A stretch of 64,000 nt of DNA from DASQFQ01 sp963811595 (lineage in GTDB: Bacteria; Actinomycetota; Thermoleophilia; Solirubrobacterales; Solirubrobacteraceae). The notes under the pieces were generated by a model, which was not told the origin of the DNA, did not search any database, and saw only the letters and a program-made list of their open reading frames with translations. The DNA lies in NCBI GenBank assembly GCA_963811595.1, contig CAWERW010000006.1, forward strand, positions 118,984 through 182,983, read 5' to 3'. Below are positions 16,134-25,041 of this stretch, in pieces; position 1 is the stretch's first letter; each line of letters starts with the position of its first letter. The position numbers were made by a program, and so were the translations under genes.

Positions 16134-17777
16134 ATGGAGCGCAAGGCGTCAGACCTGTTCGTGGAGTGCTTGGAGGTCGAAGGGGTCAAGTACGTCTTCG
16201 GGATCCCGGGCGAGGAGACCCTCGACCTCAACGAGTCGCTCGCCAACTCGAGCGTCGACTTCATCCCTGTTCGCCATGAGCAGGGCGGCGCCTACATGGC
16301 GGACATGTACGGCCGCCTCACCCAGCGCGCCGGCGTCTGCCTCGGCACGCTCGGCCCCGGCGCCACGAACCTGATCACCGCGGTCGCCGACGCCTTCCTC
16401 GACCGCGCGCCGCTCGTCGCCCTCACCGGCCAGGGCGACCTCGAGCGCATGCACAAGGAGTCGCACCAGTACATCGACATCGTCTCGATCATGAAGCCGG
16501 TGACGAAGTGGAACGCGCGGCTGAACTCGAGCCAGATCATCCCCGAGGTCGTCCGCAAGGCGTTCAAGGTCGCGCAGGCCCAGAAGCCGGGCCCGACCCA
16601 CATCGAGCTGCCCGAGGACGTCATGGCCGACCAGGTCGAGGCCGTGCCGCTGCCCGCGAAGACCGCCGTCCGCAGCCCCGAGCCGTCCGCGCCCGAGCTG
16701 CTCAAGGCCGTGTCGGTGATCCGCTCGGCGATCAACCCGATCGTGCTGGCCGGCAACGGCGTCGCCCGCGTCGGCGCCGCCCCGGCGCTCCGCGAGTTCG
16801 CCCGCGCCACCGGCATCGGGGTGACGGAGACGTTCATGGGCAAGGGCCTGCTCGACTACCAGGACCCGCACGCGCTCGGCACCGTCGGGCTGCAGTCGCG
16901 CGACTACGCGCTCGCGGGCTTCGAGGACGCCGACGTCGTGATCACGGTCGGCTACGACCTCGTCGAGCACTCCCCGGAGAACTGGAACCCCAAGAAGGAC
17001 AAGAAGATCGTCTGCATCGACACGACCGCGGCCGAGGTCGACGAGCACTTCCAGACCGAGGTCGACCTGGTCGGCGACCTCTACCACATCCTCACCCGCC
17101 TGGGCGAGGAGCTGCGCGACGCCCCGCACGAGGCCGGCACGTCGCGGCTCAACGACATCATCCTCGGGCGCTTCGAGTCGGCCAAGGGCGACGACGCGTT
17201 CCCGATGCAGCCGCCGCGCGCGCTGTGGGAGATCCGCAACGCGATGCGCCGCGAGGACCTGCTGATCTCCGACGTCGGCCTCCACAAGCTGTGGATCGCG
17301 CGCATGTTCCCCGCCCACGAGCCGAACACGGTGTTCATCGCCAACGGCCTCGCGGGCATGGGGATCGCGCTGCCGACGGCGATCGCGGCGAAGCTCGTGC
17401 ACCCGGAGCGCAACGTGATCACCGTCAACGGCGACGGCGGCTTCCTCATGAACTGCCAGGAGCTCGAGACGGCCGTGCGGCTGAAGACCCCGATCGTCAA
17501 CGTGATCTGGGAGAACTCCCAGTACGGCTCGATCGTGTGGAAGCAGGACAAGAAGTTCGGCCGCCACTTCGGCACCGACTTCACGAACCCGGACTTCGTC
17601 AAGCTCGCCGACGCCTTCGGGATGCCGGGCTGGCGCTGCGAGAAGACCGACGACTTCGGCCGCCACCTGCGGCACGCGCTGACCCTCGACCTGCCCTCGC
17701 TGATCGTGCTCCCGATCGACTACTCGATCGACGTCGCGATCTCGGAAGAACTCGGAACGGAGACTGTTGCCGCATGA
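16134..17777 (+). CDS. TPP-dependent decarboxylase, acetolactate synthase-like (possible 2-oxoglutarate decarboxylase)
   Basis: A 547-residue thiamine-pyrophosphate enzyme of the ALS/POX family. The catalytic Glu is in VRHEQGGAYMADMYGR near residue 49. The TPP/Mg binding motif begins NGDGGFLMNCQE near residue 434 and the family-typical GTLGPGATNL is near 80. A GGAGGGG ribosome-binding stretch precedes the ATG. It is coupled by ATGA to a succinate-semialdehyde dehydrogenase. That arrangement is known in cyanobacteria, where an ALS-annotated enzyme decarboxylates 2-oxoglutarate to succinic semialdehyde. I infer the same role here. Acetolactate formation remains possible; no small regulatory subunit gene is adjacent. 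Confidence 0.85.
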   Translation: MERKASDLFVECLEVEGVKYVFGIPGEETLDLNESLANSSVDFIPVRHEQGGAYMADMYGRLTQRAGVCLGTLGPGATNLITAVADAFLDRAPLVALTGQGDLERMHKESHQYIDIVSIMKPVTKWNARLNSSQIIPEVVRKAFKVAQAQKPGPTHIELPEDVMADQVEAVPLPAKTAVRSPEPSAPELLKAVSVIRSAINPIVLAGNGVARVGAAPALREFARATGIGVTETFMGKGLLDYQDPHALGTVGLQSRDYALAGFEDADVVITVGYDLVEHSPENWNPKKDKKIVCIDTTAAEVDEHFQTEVDLVGDLYHILTRLGEELRDAPHEAGTSRLNDIILGRFESAKGDDAFPMQPPRALWEIRNAMRREDLLISDVGLHKLWIARMFPAHEPNTVFIANGLAGMGIALPTAIAAKLVHPERNVITVNGDGGFLMNCQELETAVRLKTPIVNVIWENSQYGSIVWKQDKKFGRHFGTDFTNPDFVKLADAFGMPGWRCEKTDDFGRHLRHALTLDLPSLIVLPIDYSIDVAISEELGTETVAA

Positions 17778-19243
17778 GCATCACCGCTGACCAGGAGAAG
17801 AGCGTCCTCACGAACGTCAACTCGCAGCTGTTCATCGGCGGCGAGTGGCGCGAGGCGTCGGGCGGCGAGACGCTCGACGTCGAGGACCCGTCGACCGGCG
17901 AGTCGATCGCGTCCGTGGCGGACGCGACGCCCGAGGACGCCGCCTCGGCGCTCGACGCCGCCTGCGCCGTCCAGGACGAGTGGGCCGCGCATCCCCCGCG
18001 CGAGCGCGGCGAGATCCTGCGCCGCGCCTACGAGGCGATCACGGCGAAGGCCGACGAGCTCGCGCTCGTGATGACGCTCGAGATGGGCAAGCCGCTCGCC
18101 GAGTCGCAGGCCGAGATCGCCTACGCGTCGGAGTTCTTCCGCTGGTTCGCCGAGGAGGCGGTGCGGATCGAGGGCCGCTTCGCGACCGCGCCCAACGGCG
18201 CCGGGCGCCTGATCACCATGCGCCAGCCCGTCGGCCCCTGTTACATGATCACGCCCTGGAACTTCCCCATGGCGATGGGGACGCGCAAGATCGGGCCGGC
18301 GGTCGCAGCGGGCTGCACGATGATCGTCAAGCCCGCGCAGCAGACGCCGCTGTCGATGCTGGCGCTGGGAGAGATCCTCGAGGAGGCGGGGCTGCCCGCG
18401 GGCGTGCTCAACATCGTCACCTCGAGCTCGTCGAGCGACGTCTCGAAGCCGATCATCGGCGACCCGCGGCTGCGCAAGCTGTCGTTCACGGGCTCGACCG
18501 AGGTCGGGCGGAAGCTGATCGAGCAGTCCGCGCCCAACGTCCTGCGCGTCTCGATGGAGCTCGGCGGGAACGCCCCGTTCCTCGTCTTCGACGACGCCGA
18601 CGTCGACGCCGCCGTCGAGGGCGCCGTGATCGCCAAGATGCGCAACATCGGCGAGGCGTGTACGGCCGCCAACCGCTTCCACGTGGCCGAGAAGCTGCAG
18701 GACGAGTTCACCGAGAAGCTCGCGGAGAAGCTCGGCGAGATGCGGGTCGGGCGCGGGACCGAGGACGACGTCAAGGTCGGGCCGCTGATCGACGGCGACC
18801 AGCGCTCGAAGGTCGCCGAGCTGGTCGAGGACGCCACGAGCAAGGGCGCCCAGGTGGTGCTCGGCGGCACCGAGCGCGAGGGCGCGGGCTACTTCTACGA
18901 CCCGACCGTCCTCGCCGGCGTGCCGGTCGAGGCCCGGCTGCTGAAGGAGGAGATCTTCGGCCCGGTCGCACCGATCGCCTCCTTCGACGACGAGGAGGCC
19001 GGGGTCGCCGCCGCCAACGACACCGAGTACGGGCTCGTCGCCTACGTCTACACGCGCGACATCAAGCGCGCGTTCCGCGTCTGCGAGGCGCTCGACACCG
19101 GCATGGTCGGCCTCAACCAGGGCCTCGTGTCGAACCCGGCGGCGCCGTTCGGCGGCGTCAAGCAGTCCGGCTTCGGCCGCGAGGGCGGGGCCGAGGGCAT
19201 CCACGAGTACCTGGAGATCAAGTACGTGGCGATGAGCCTCTGA
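17774..19243 (+). CDS. gabD: NAD(P)-dependent succinate-semialdehyde dehydrogenase
   Basis: A 489-residue aldehyde dehydrogenase that would oxidise succinic semialdehyde to succinate. PWNFPMAMGTRKIGPA, the cofactor-binding FTGSTEVGRKL, the general-base Glu in MELGGNAPF and the nucleophile Cys in GEACTAANRFH are all present. The C-terminus has the APFGGVKQSGFGREGG block used by the SSADH/GabD branch. The ATG overlaps the stop of the TPP enzyme, so the two are made together. Other short-chain aldehydes are possible substrates. Confidence 0.9.
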   Translation: MSITADQEKSVLTNVNSQLFIGGEWREASGGETLDVEDPSTGESIASVADATPEDAASALDAACAVQDEWAAHPPRERGEILRRAYEAITAKADELALVMTLEMGKPLAESQAEIAYASEFFRWFAEEAVRIEGRFATAPNGAGRLITMRQPVGPCYMITPWNFPMAMGTRKIGPAVAAGCTMIVKPAQQTPLSMLALGEILEEAGLPAGVLNIVTSSSSSDVSKPIIGDPRLRKLSFTGSTEVGRKLIEQSAPNVLRVSMELGGNAPFLVFDDADVDAAVEGAVIAKMRNIGEACTAANRFHVAEKLQDEFTEKLAEKLGEMRVGRGTEDDVKVGPLIDGDQRSKVAELVEDATSKGAQVVLGGTEREGAGYFYDPTVLAGVPVEARLLKEEIFGPVAPIASFDDEEAGVAAANDTEYGLVAYVYTRDIKRAFRVCEALDTGMVGLNQGLVSNPAAPFGGVKQSGFGREGGAEGIHEYLEIKYVAMSL

Positions 19244-20288
19244 GGCTGAGGTACTCGGCGCGGAGCGCGAACGTCTCGCGCAGCTCGCCGACGATGTCCT
19301 CGAGGAACTCCTCGCGGTACGTGGAGTCGGTGAGGACCGCGATCGCGTAGTAGACGCCGCCGAACGCGGCGATCGCGCCGGAGACGCGCAGCAGCTCCTC
19401 GGTGACCGTCAGGCGGCCGCCGAGGAGCTCGAGCGAGGGGCCGACCGCGGTGCCGGTCGAGCCGATCCACGACTCGCGCACCTCGGGCCCGATCGTGAGC
19501 GCGCCGAAGATGACGAAGAAGCCCGCCATCGCGGCGCTGACCACGAGCACCTGGAGCGCCTGCGAGACGAACATGACGAGGCCGACGTTGACGCGCTGGT
19601 GCGGGTTCAGCGGCGGGCCCTCGCCCTGCAGGCGCACGACCTCGCGCGGGAGCCGGCCGACGAGGAAGGCGGCGGCCACGAGCGCCAGCAGCCCCGCCAC
19701 GGCGGCGAGATAGGCCTGCGGCATCAGCGAGAACACCTGCCACATCTCGGTGTTGATGAACAGCACGAGCGAGAACACGAGCAGCAGCGGCACCGCGCGC
19801 GTGAGCACGGCGAGCGAGGCGGTCAGCCCCTGCGGCAGCTGCCGCGCCGCCCAGCGGAGGATGAACACGAAGCCGAAGCCGATCACGAGGTAGACGACGC
19901 CGAGCAGCACGAGGTTGGCGGCGGCGGTGACGAGCGCGCTGACGACCTGGCCGCTGAAGATCAGCGGCAGCAGCGCCGGCAGGATCACGAAGATCGCGAG
20001 CTCGACCCGGCCGACACGGTGCGGGAGCTCGAAGAAGCGGCGCCGGCGCACCAGGTTGAGCAGTCCGAATCCGGACAGCAGGATCGCCAGCCCGCCGACG
20101 CCGGCCGCGAGGTTCTGCCACCACGTCCAGTCGCTGTCGAGCGCTCCGAGCAACTCGCCCATGAACACGAGCGCGAACAGCGGCACCGCGCGGGTGAAGA
20201 CGTCCTCGCTCGCGTTCCAGCCTTCGATGAACAGCGGCAGCCCGGCGCGCCGGAACCGCCGCTCGTAGGCCTCGAGCTCCACACGCAC
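19218..20288 (-). CDS. Polytopic membrane protein of unknown function
   Basis: A 356-residue protein with about eight to nine hydrophobic segments, for example LFALVFMGELLGAL, LAIFVILPALLPLIFSG, VLLGVVYLVIGFGFVFIL and VLVVSAAMAGFFVIFGAL. Charged loops separate them, and the soluble C-terminus is rich in Glu/Arg. No recognised family. GTG 20288 is the likely start (GTG 20282 is an alternative). The 3' end overlaps gabD convergently by 26 bp. Confidence 0.75.
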   Translation of the reverse strand: MRVELEAYERRFRRAGLPLFIEGWNASEDVFTRAVPLFALVFMGELLGALDSDWTWWQNLAAGVGGLAILLSGFGLLNLVRRRRFFELPHRVGRVELAIFVILPALLPLIFSGQVVSALVTAAANLVLLGVVYLVIGFGFVFILRWAARQLPQGLTASLAVLTRAVPLLLVFSLVLFINTEMWQVFSLMPQAYLAAVAGLLALVAAAFLVGRLPREVVRLQGEGPPLNPHQRVNVGLVMFVSQALQVLVVSAAMAGFFVIFGALTIGPEVRESWIGSTGTAVGPSLELLGGRLTVTEELLRVSGAIAAFGGVYYAIAVLTDSTYREEFLEDIVGELRETFALRAEYLSLRGSSPRT

Positions 20289-20394
20289 CCGTTTCGTGAG
20301 GGCGAGCCGCGCTCCTGCGCAGGGACGGCCCGCGCCGCGTCGAATGCGTAGGTCCTTCGTCCATGGGCGCGCGAGTCGCCGCAACCTTTGGCCG

Positions 20395-22816
20395 ATGGGA
20401 CTGATGAAGGCCCCGATGACGTTCTCCCCCCGCATCCCCTTCCTCCGCGTCGCGCTGCTCGCGTGCGCCCTCTTGGCCTGCCTGGCGCCGGGCGCCTCGG
20501 CCGCCGTGCACTGGCCCGCCTTCGGCGGAGACGCCGGCCGCTCGGGCGCCCAGCCCGTCGACGCCGGCGTCGCGCCGCTCGAGCAGGTGTGGAGCGAGGC
20601 CGAAGGCCCGGTCAAGACGTCCGTGATCGTCAGCGGCGGCCCGGACCAGCGCGTCGCGTACGGGACGCTCGACGGCGTGGTGCACATCCGCCGGCTCGCC
20701 GACGGCGCCGCCGCGGGTGGCGCCGACGTCAGCAACCAGGCGGACGCGTTCGGCCCGGTCGACCCCGACCCGGGCGAGAACCAGGCCAGCGTGTCGTTCG
20801 CCGACACCTCGACCGAGACCGCGCTCGGCCAGCTCTTCGTGGCCCACAACGACGCCGGCGGCATCGAGATCGCGCACTTCGACCTGGCCGACGGCAGCCT
20901 CGTGCAGCAGTTCGCCGTGCCCGGCACGGCCGGCCTGACGATCGAGTCGTCGCTCGTCGCGACGTCCGCCGGCGACCTGTTCTTCGTCGCGGGCGACGAG
21001 CTGTTCAAGGTGCCGGTCGCCGACGCGCGGACGCCGGACGCGACGTTCGGGACCGTCGACAGCACCGGCGACGTGAACGCGAACCCGGTCGCGAGCCCGG
21101 CCGTCTTCTACGTCGGCGTCATCCCAGCCGCCCACGTCCTGGTCGCCACGACCACCGGCGAGCTGCGCCGCTTCCGCGCCTCCGATCTCGGCGAGGGCGA
21201 CGCTGTCGACCTCAAGCTCCCGTTCGGGCCGCCCGGCGACCCGTTCATCGATGTCGACACCGTCATGACGCCGAGCGTCCCGGTGCAGCCGAACGGCGCG
21301 ATCCCGAGCCCCGGCAGCCCGCTCGAGGCGCCGCAGTTCATCTACGTCACCGCCTCCGGCGAGTTCCCCTTCTTCCCTCCGGCGCAATCGGGGGGCATCG
21401 ACGACACGATCGCGTACAAGCTGCACGTCACCGGCGACACGATCGAGTCGCAGTACGAGTTCCTGCCGATCCCGAACACCGATCCGGCGCCCGCGCTGTC
21501 GGTCAGCCAGCTCTCCACCGCTCCGGAGAGCCAGGACGGCGAGGTGCTGATCACGACGTCGACGAACCTCTTCCTCGCCACGACGCGCGACATGGACCTG
21601 ACCGGCGAGATCGACTTCGACAGCGACCTCGTGGGCGGAGTCGACGGCTTCCGCCAGACCGCGGCGTCGACCTCGGGCCCGCTCTACTACGTCACCGACG
21701 ACAGCGGCCGCCAGATCGTCGGCCGGCTCAGCGACGGCAAGACCGTCCCGGGCGCGGAGTTCCCGCACGACCCCGCCAACGTCGGCGTGCCGAACAGCGG
21801 CGTCGGCCAGCCGGCCGTGTCGCGCGGCTACGTGCTGTTCGCGGCTCCCGAGGGCGTGTTCGCCTACCGCAACACCGACGCCACCCCGCCGGTGGTCGCG
21901 CTGACCGCGCCGGCACAGGACTCGACGGCCGGCGACGAGCTCGTCGTCCAGGCGAGCGCGTCCGACGCGCGCGGGATCGAGGAGGTCGAGTTCCGCGCCA
22001 ACGGCCGCTCGCTCGGCGCCGACGCCGATCCCGACACCGGCAGCCCGCTCGCGCCCGCCGAGGCGACCTACTCGATCGCGGTCGACCGGGACGACCTGCC
22101 CGCGGGCGAGGTCGTGCTCGACGCGATCGCGCGCGACGGCACGTTCGAGACCGTCAGCGAGCCGCGCCGCGTCGTGGTGCCCGCCGCCCCCGGGCCGGCG
22201 GAGGACACGCCGCCCTCGGTCAGCTTCACCCGGCCCGCCGCCGGCGCGTTCCTCAGCGGCAGCCCGACGCTGTCGGCCGCCGCGGCCGACGATCGCGGCG
22301 TCGCCTCCGTGCGCTTCATGGCCGGCGAGCGCGTGCTCTGCACCGACACGACCGCGCCCTTCGACTGCGCCTACCGGCTGACCGCCGACGACGTCGGCAA
22401 GACGACGCTCGTCGCGATCGCGACCGACACCGCCGGCCAGACCGGCGCCGCGCTGCGCGGCGTGCGGGTCAGCCGCTTCACCTCGCCGGGCGTGAGCGCG
22501 CGCACCACGCCGCGGCGCGACGCTCGCAAGCCGTTCCGCTTCACGACGAGCGGCCGCGTGCGGATGCCCGCGGGCGTCTCGCGCGCGCAGGGCTGCGCCA
22601 CCGGCGACGTCGCGGTCGTCGTCAAGGCCGGCAACAAGACGATCTCCACCCGCCGCTCCGCGCTCGACGCGCACCTGCAGCTACCGCTCGAGCGTGTCGT
22701 TCCGCTCGCGCAAGCGCTTCACCAAGAGCGGGCGCCTCACCGTGCGCGTGCGCTTCCTCGGCAACGCCGTGCTCGGCCCGCGCCGCGCGAAGTCCGTCGC
22801 CGTCCGCACCCGCTGA
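20395..22816 (+). CDS. Exported beta-propeller / Ig-like protein with a C-terminal frameshift
   Basis: A signal peptide (FLRVALLACALLACLAPGAS, then AA) precedes a long beta-rich region that looks like a PQQ/quinoprotein-type propeller with outdoor-strand repeats such as VLVATTTGELRRFRASD. Two Ig-like modules (TPPVVALTAPAQ and PPSVSFTRPAAG) follow. At about 22660-22675 the coding signal leaves the frame: a family-like ending TCSYRSSVSFRSRKRFTKSG continues one base out of frame to TGA 22814-22816. The original frame stays open straight into pdxH. Either the protein tail has been lost in this strain or a base is wrong in the sequence. Function unknown; probably surface-located. Confidence 0.7.
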
Positions 22817-22821
22817 GCAGC

Positions 22822-23390
22822 GTGGACCCGCTCTCCCGCGCGCGGGACTGGCTCGCCGAAGCGGCGGCCGCCGGCGTGCCCGAGCCGTCGGGGGCGGCGC
22901 TCGCGACCGCCTCGCGCGACGGCCGGCCGTCGGTGCGCTACGTGCTCGTGCGGGGGATCGACGAGCGCGGCCTGCGCTTCTTCACCAACTACGGCAGCCG
23001 CAAGGGCCGCGAGCTCGACGCCAACCCGGTCGCGGCGCTCGCGCTGTGGTGGCCGGCGCTGCAGCGCCAGCTCCGCGCCGAGGGCCCGGTCGAGCGGCTC
23101 GGAGGCCGTGAGTCGGACGCGTACTTCGCCTCGCGCGGGCGCGGCTCGCAGCTCGGCGCGCTCGCCTCGCGCCAGGGCGTCGTGATCCCCGGGCGTGAGT
23201 TGCTCGACGAGCGGGTCGCCGAGCTGAGCGAGCGCTACGCCGATGCCATCCCGCGCCCGGAGTGGTGGGGCGGCTACCTCCTGCGACCCGAGGCGATCGA
23301 GTTCTGGGAGGGCCGCCCCGACCGGCTCCACGACCGCGAGCATTCCTGCGCGCGGGCGACGGCTGGCGGAGCGAGCGGCTCAGCCCCTGA
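22822..23390 (+). CDS. pdxH: Pyridoxamine 5'-phosphate oxidase with a frameshifted C-terminus
   Basis: An FMN enzyme that oxidises pyridoxamine/pyridoxine phosphate to PLP in the cytoplasm. The usual blocks are visible: DPLSRARDWLAEA, ALATASRDGRPSVRYVLV, FTNYGSRKGRELDANP, ALWWPALQRQLRAEGPVERL and PEWWGGYLLRPEAIEFWEG. After GRPDRLHDR (about 23338) the conserved ending AFLRAGDGWRSERLSP is in a different frame, consistent with two extra bases, and ends at TGA 23388-23390. The GTG at 22822 starts five bases after the previous stop. The C-terminal arginine/tryptophan region contacts FMN/PLP, so the frameshift, if real, should matter. Confidence 0.85.
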
Positions 23391-24645
23391 GCAGCGCGGC
23401 GGCCTCCACCTCGGCGTCGTAGATCTCGCCCACGGCGGCGCTCAGCGCCGCGAGGTCGGGCTCCACCGGCGGCGCGGCGTCGAGCTCCGAGCGCAGCGCC
23501 CACAGCCGCTCCGCCGCCTGCGCGGCGTCCGCGGCGCCGGCGTCGCCGCGCGCGAGGACGCTCTCATGCAGCGCCGCGAGCGCCTCGCGCAGCGCCGCGA
23601 ACTCGGGCACCTCCGCCGGCAGCGCGAGCTCGGCCAGCGCGTGCCAGCGCTCCGCCAGCGCGCGGTAGAGCACCGCCGCCTCGGCCAGCCGGGGCTGCTC
23701 GAGCAGCGCCGCCGCCTCGTCGAGGAAGTCGGCGTGGAGCCCGCGCAGGTGGCCGCCGTCGGCCCCGACGGGCTCGATGTCCTGGTAGGCCGCGAGCAAC
23801 GCGCCGGCGAGGCCGTGCCCGTCGGCGAACACGGTCGGCCACGCCTTCTTGTTGCGGGTGTCGGTGAGCATGCGCGCCCACTTGCGCCACGCCGGCAGCC
23901 CGAACGAGTCCGAGCTCGCGGCGAGGTGCTGCGCGGCGTCCTCGAGCCCGGCGCGGGCGGCGGCGCGCAGCGCGTCCTCGCCCACCTCCGCCGGCTCGAT
24001 CACCACGAGCCGGTGCTTGTAGGAGCCGACGCGGGCGCGCGCCGCGTCGAGCCGCTCCCGCGTCACCGTCAGCGGCGCGAGCGTGCGGTCGTCGATCCGC
24101 ACGCGGTCGCCGTCGATCGCGTAGACGACGACCGGGTGGCCGCCGCTGCCGGACTTGTGCGCCGGCATGTGCCAGTAGCCGATCTCCTGCCGGTCGACGG
24201 TGGCGATCGCCGGCCGCCCGCCGGCGAGCGCGGCGTCGAGCTTGGCCGCCGCGGCCTTCGCGCCGCCGGTCTCGTGGAGCTCGAACGGGACGCCGAGGCG
24301 CTCGAGCGCCTTCGCCGCCCAGCGGCCCGGATACTGCCACTGGTTGCGGAAGCCGAGCACCATCGTGGGCGAGCCGTGCGCCTCGAACTCCCACAGGATG
24401 TAGCCCGCGCCGAGGCCGCCGCCGGCCCCGAGCACCATCGCCTCGGAGACGTCCGCGCCGTGGTGGGCGAGCACGTTCGCGATCGCCGCGCTGTCGGGGT
24501 GGAGGCCGCCGCGCAGGCGCCAGCCGTGGTCGGTCACGGCCGCTTCGTGCTCGCCCACCACGTGCCTGCGCGCGGTCTGGTAGCGCTCGCCGGTGCGCGC
24601 CATGCGGGCGCGGACGCGGGCCTTCAGGTGCTTGCTCTCGGTCAT
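23380..24645 (-). CDS. BtrH N-terminal-domain / DUF4872 protein
   Basis: A 421-residue protein that fits the BtrH-N (papain-like acyltransferase/peptidase fold) plus DUF4872 architecture. The family core GGLGAGYILWEFEAHGSPTM is near residue 73 and a GHPVVVYAIDGDRVRIDDRT block is near 173. The position just after the first His, where the family usually has a nucleophilic Cys in an HC pair, reads GLHPDSAA here, so catalysis by Cys is unlikely. The C-terminal half is Ala/Leu/Glu-rich helices. A strong GGAGGAGG ribosome-binding site precedes ATG 24645. It overlaps pdxH convergently by 11 bp. Function unknown. Confidence 0.75.
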   Translation of the reverse strand: MTESKHLKARVRARMARTGERYQTARRHVVGEHEAAVTDHGWRLRGGLHPDSAAIANVLAHHGADVSEAMVLGAGGGLGAGYILWEFEAHGSPTMVLGFRNQWQYPGRWAAKALERLGVPFELHETGGAKAAAAKLDAALAGGRPAIATVDRQEIGYWHMPAHKSGSGGHPVVVYAIDGDRVRIDDRTLAPLTVTRERLDAARARVGSYKHRLVVIEPAEVGEDALRAAARAGLEDAAQHLAASSDSFGLPAWRKWARMLTDTRNKKAWPTVFADGHGLAGALLAAYQDIEPVGADGGHLRGLHADFLDEAAALLEQPRLAEAAVLYRALAERWHALAELALPAEVPEFAALREALAALHESVLARGDAGAADAAQAAERLWALRSELDAAPPVEPDLAALSAAVGEIYDAEVEAAALLRG

Positions 24646-24825
24646 CGGATCCTCCTCCGGCGACAGCGGCGGCGGGGACCCACGCTCCCGCGCCGCCCGC
24701 CGGGGGCACGGATGACAAGGCTCTGACTCGCTGCCGAGGACTCGCATCCCCTTCGCCCCCGCGCAGCCGGGCCGCGTGGGGGCCCGGTCAGGGGGTGAGG
24801 CGCGGCAGCGCCGCCGGGCGCCAGT
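24646..24825. other. 180-bp intergenic leader without a recognised element
   Basis: Lies upstream of the BtrH-like gene and downstream of the small membrane gene on the minus strand. It is G/C-rich with several short self-complementary runs (for example CGGCAGCGCCG). I see no riboswitch consensus I can name. It probably contains the promoter of the BtrH-like gene. Confidence 0.4.
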
Positions 24826-25041
24826 CTACGCGACGGTGCGCCGGAACAGAACGGCGCAGACGACGGCGATGACCGCCGCGATCACGGCCAGGCTCCAGCC
24901 CAGGATGCCGACGATCGCCAGCACCGCCCCGACGACCGCGACGAGGCCGGCAGCGCCGCCGACCTGCACCAGCCGGAAGGCGCGCTGCTCGCGCGCGCGG
25001 CGCGACGGCGTGCTGCTGCCCCTGCGCTCGAGGTCGCTCAT
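24826..25041 (-). CDS. Small membrane protein coupled to fumC
   Basis: A 71-residue protein: a polar, Arg/Ser-rich first 25 residues, then two adjacent hydrophobic segments covering about 30-64 (GAAGLVAVVGAVLAIVGILG and AVIAAVIAVVCAVLF), and a short basic tail. No family recognised. Its ATG overlaps the fumC stop (ATGA), making it the third member of the HxlR-fumC operon. Confidence 0.65.
   Translation of the reverse strand: MSDLERRGSSTPSRRAREQRAFRLVQVGGAAGLVAVVGAVLAIVGILGWSLAVIAAVIAVVCAVLFRRTVA

Noticed and set aside
19048..22674. 1208-codon minus-strand frame
   Set aside because: Composition is Arg/Ala/Gly-rich without domains. Opposite strands hold gabD and the exported propeller with clear motifs; only 19218-20288, read in a different frame, is a real minus gene.
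20296..24726. One continuous 1476-codon plus-strand open frame
   Set aside because: It joins the propeller gene, pdxH and the antisense of the BtrH-like gene. It arises from two frameshifts plus lack of stops in GC-rich DNA.
24646..24825. Possible riboswitch in the 180-bp leader of the BtrH-like gene
   Set aside because: Only generic GC stems visible; no conserved core of a known class could be matched by eye.
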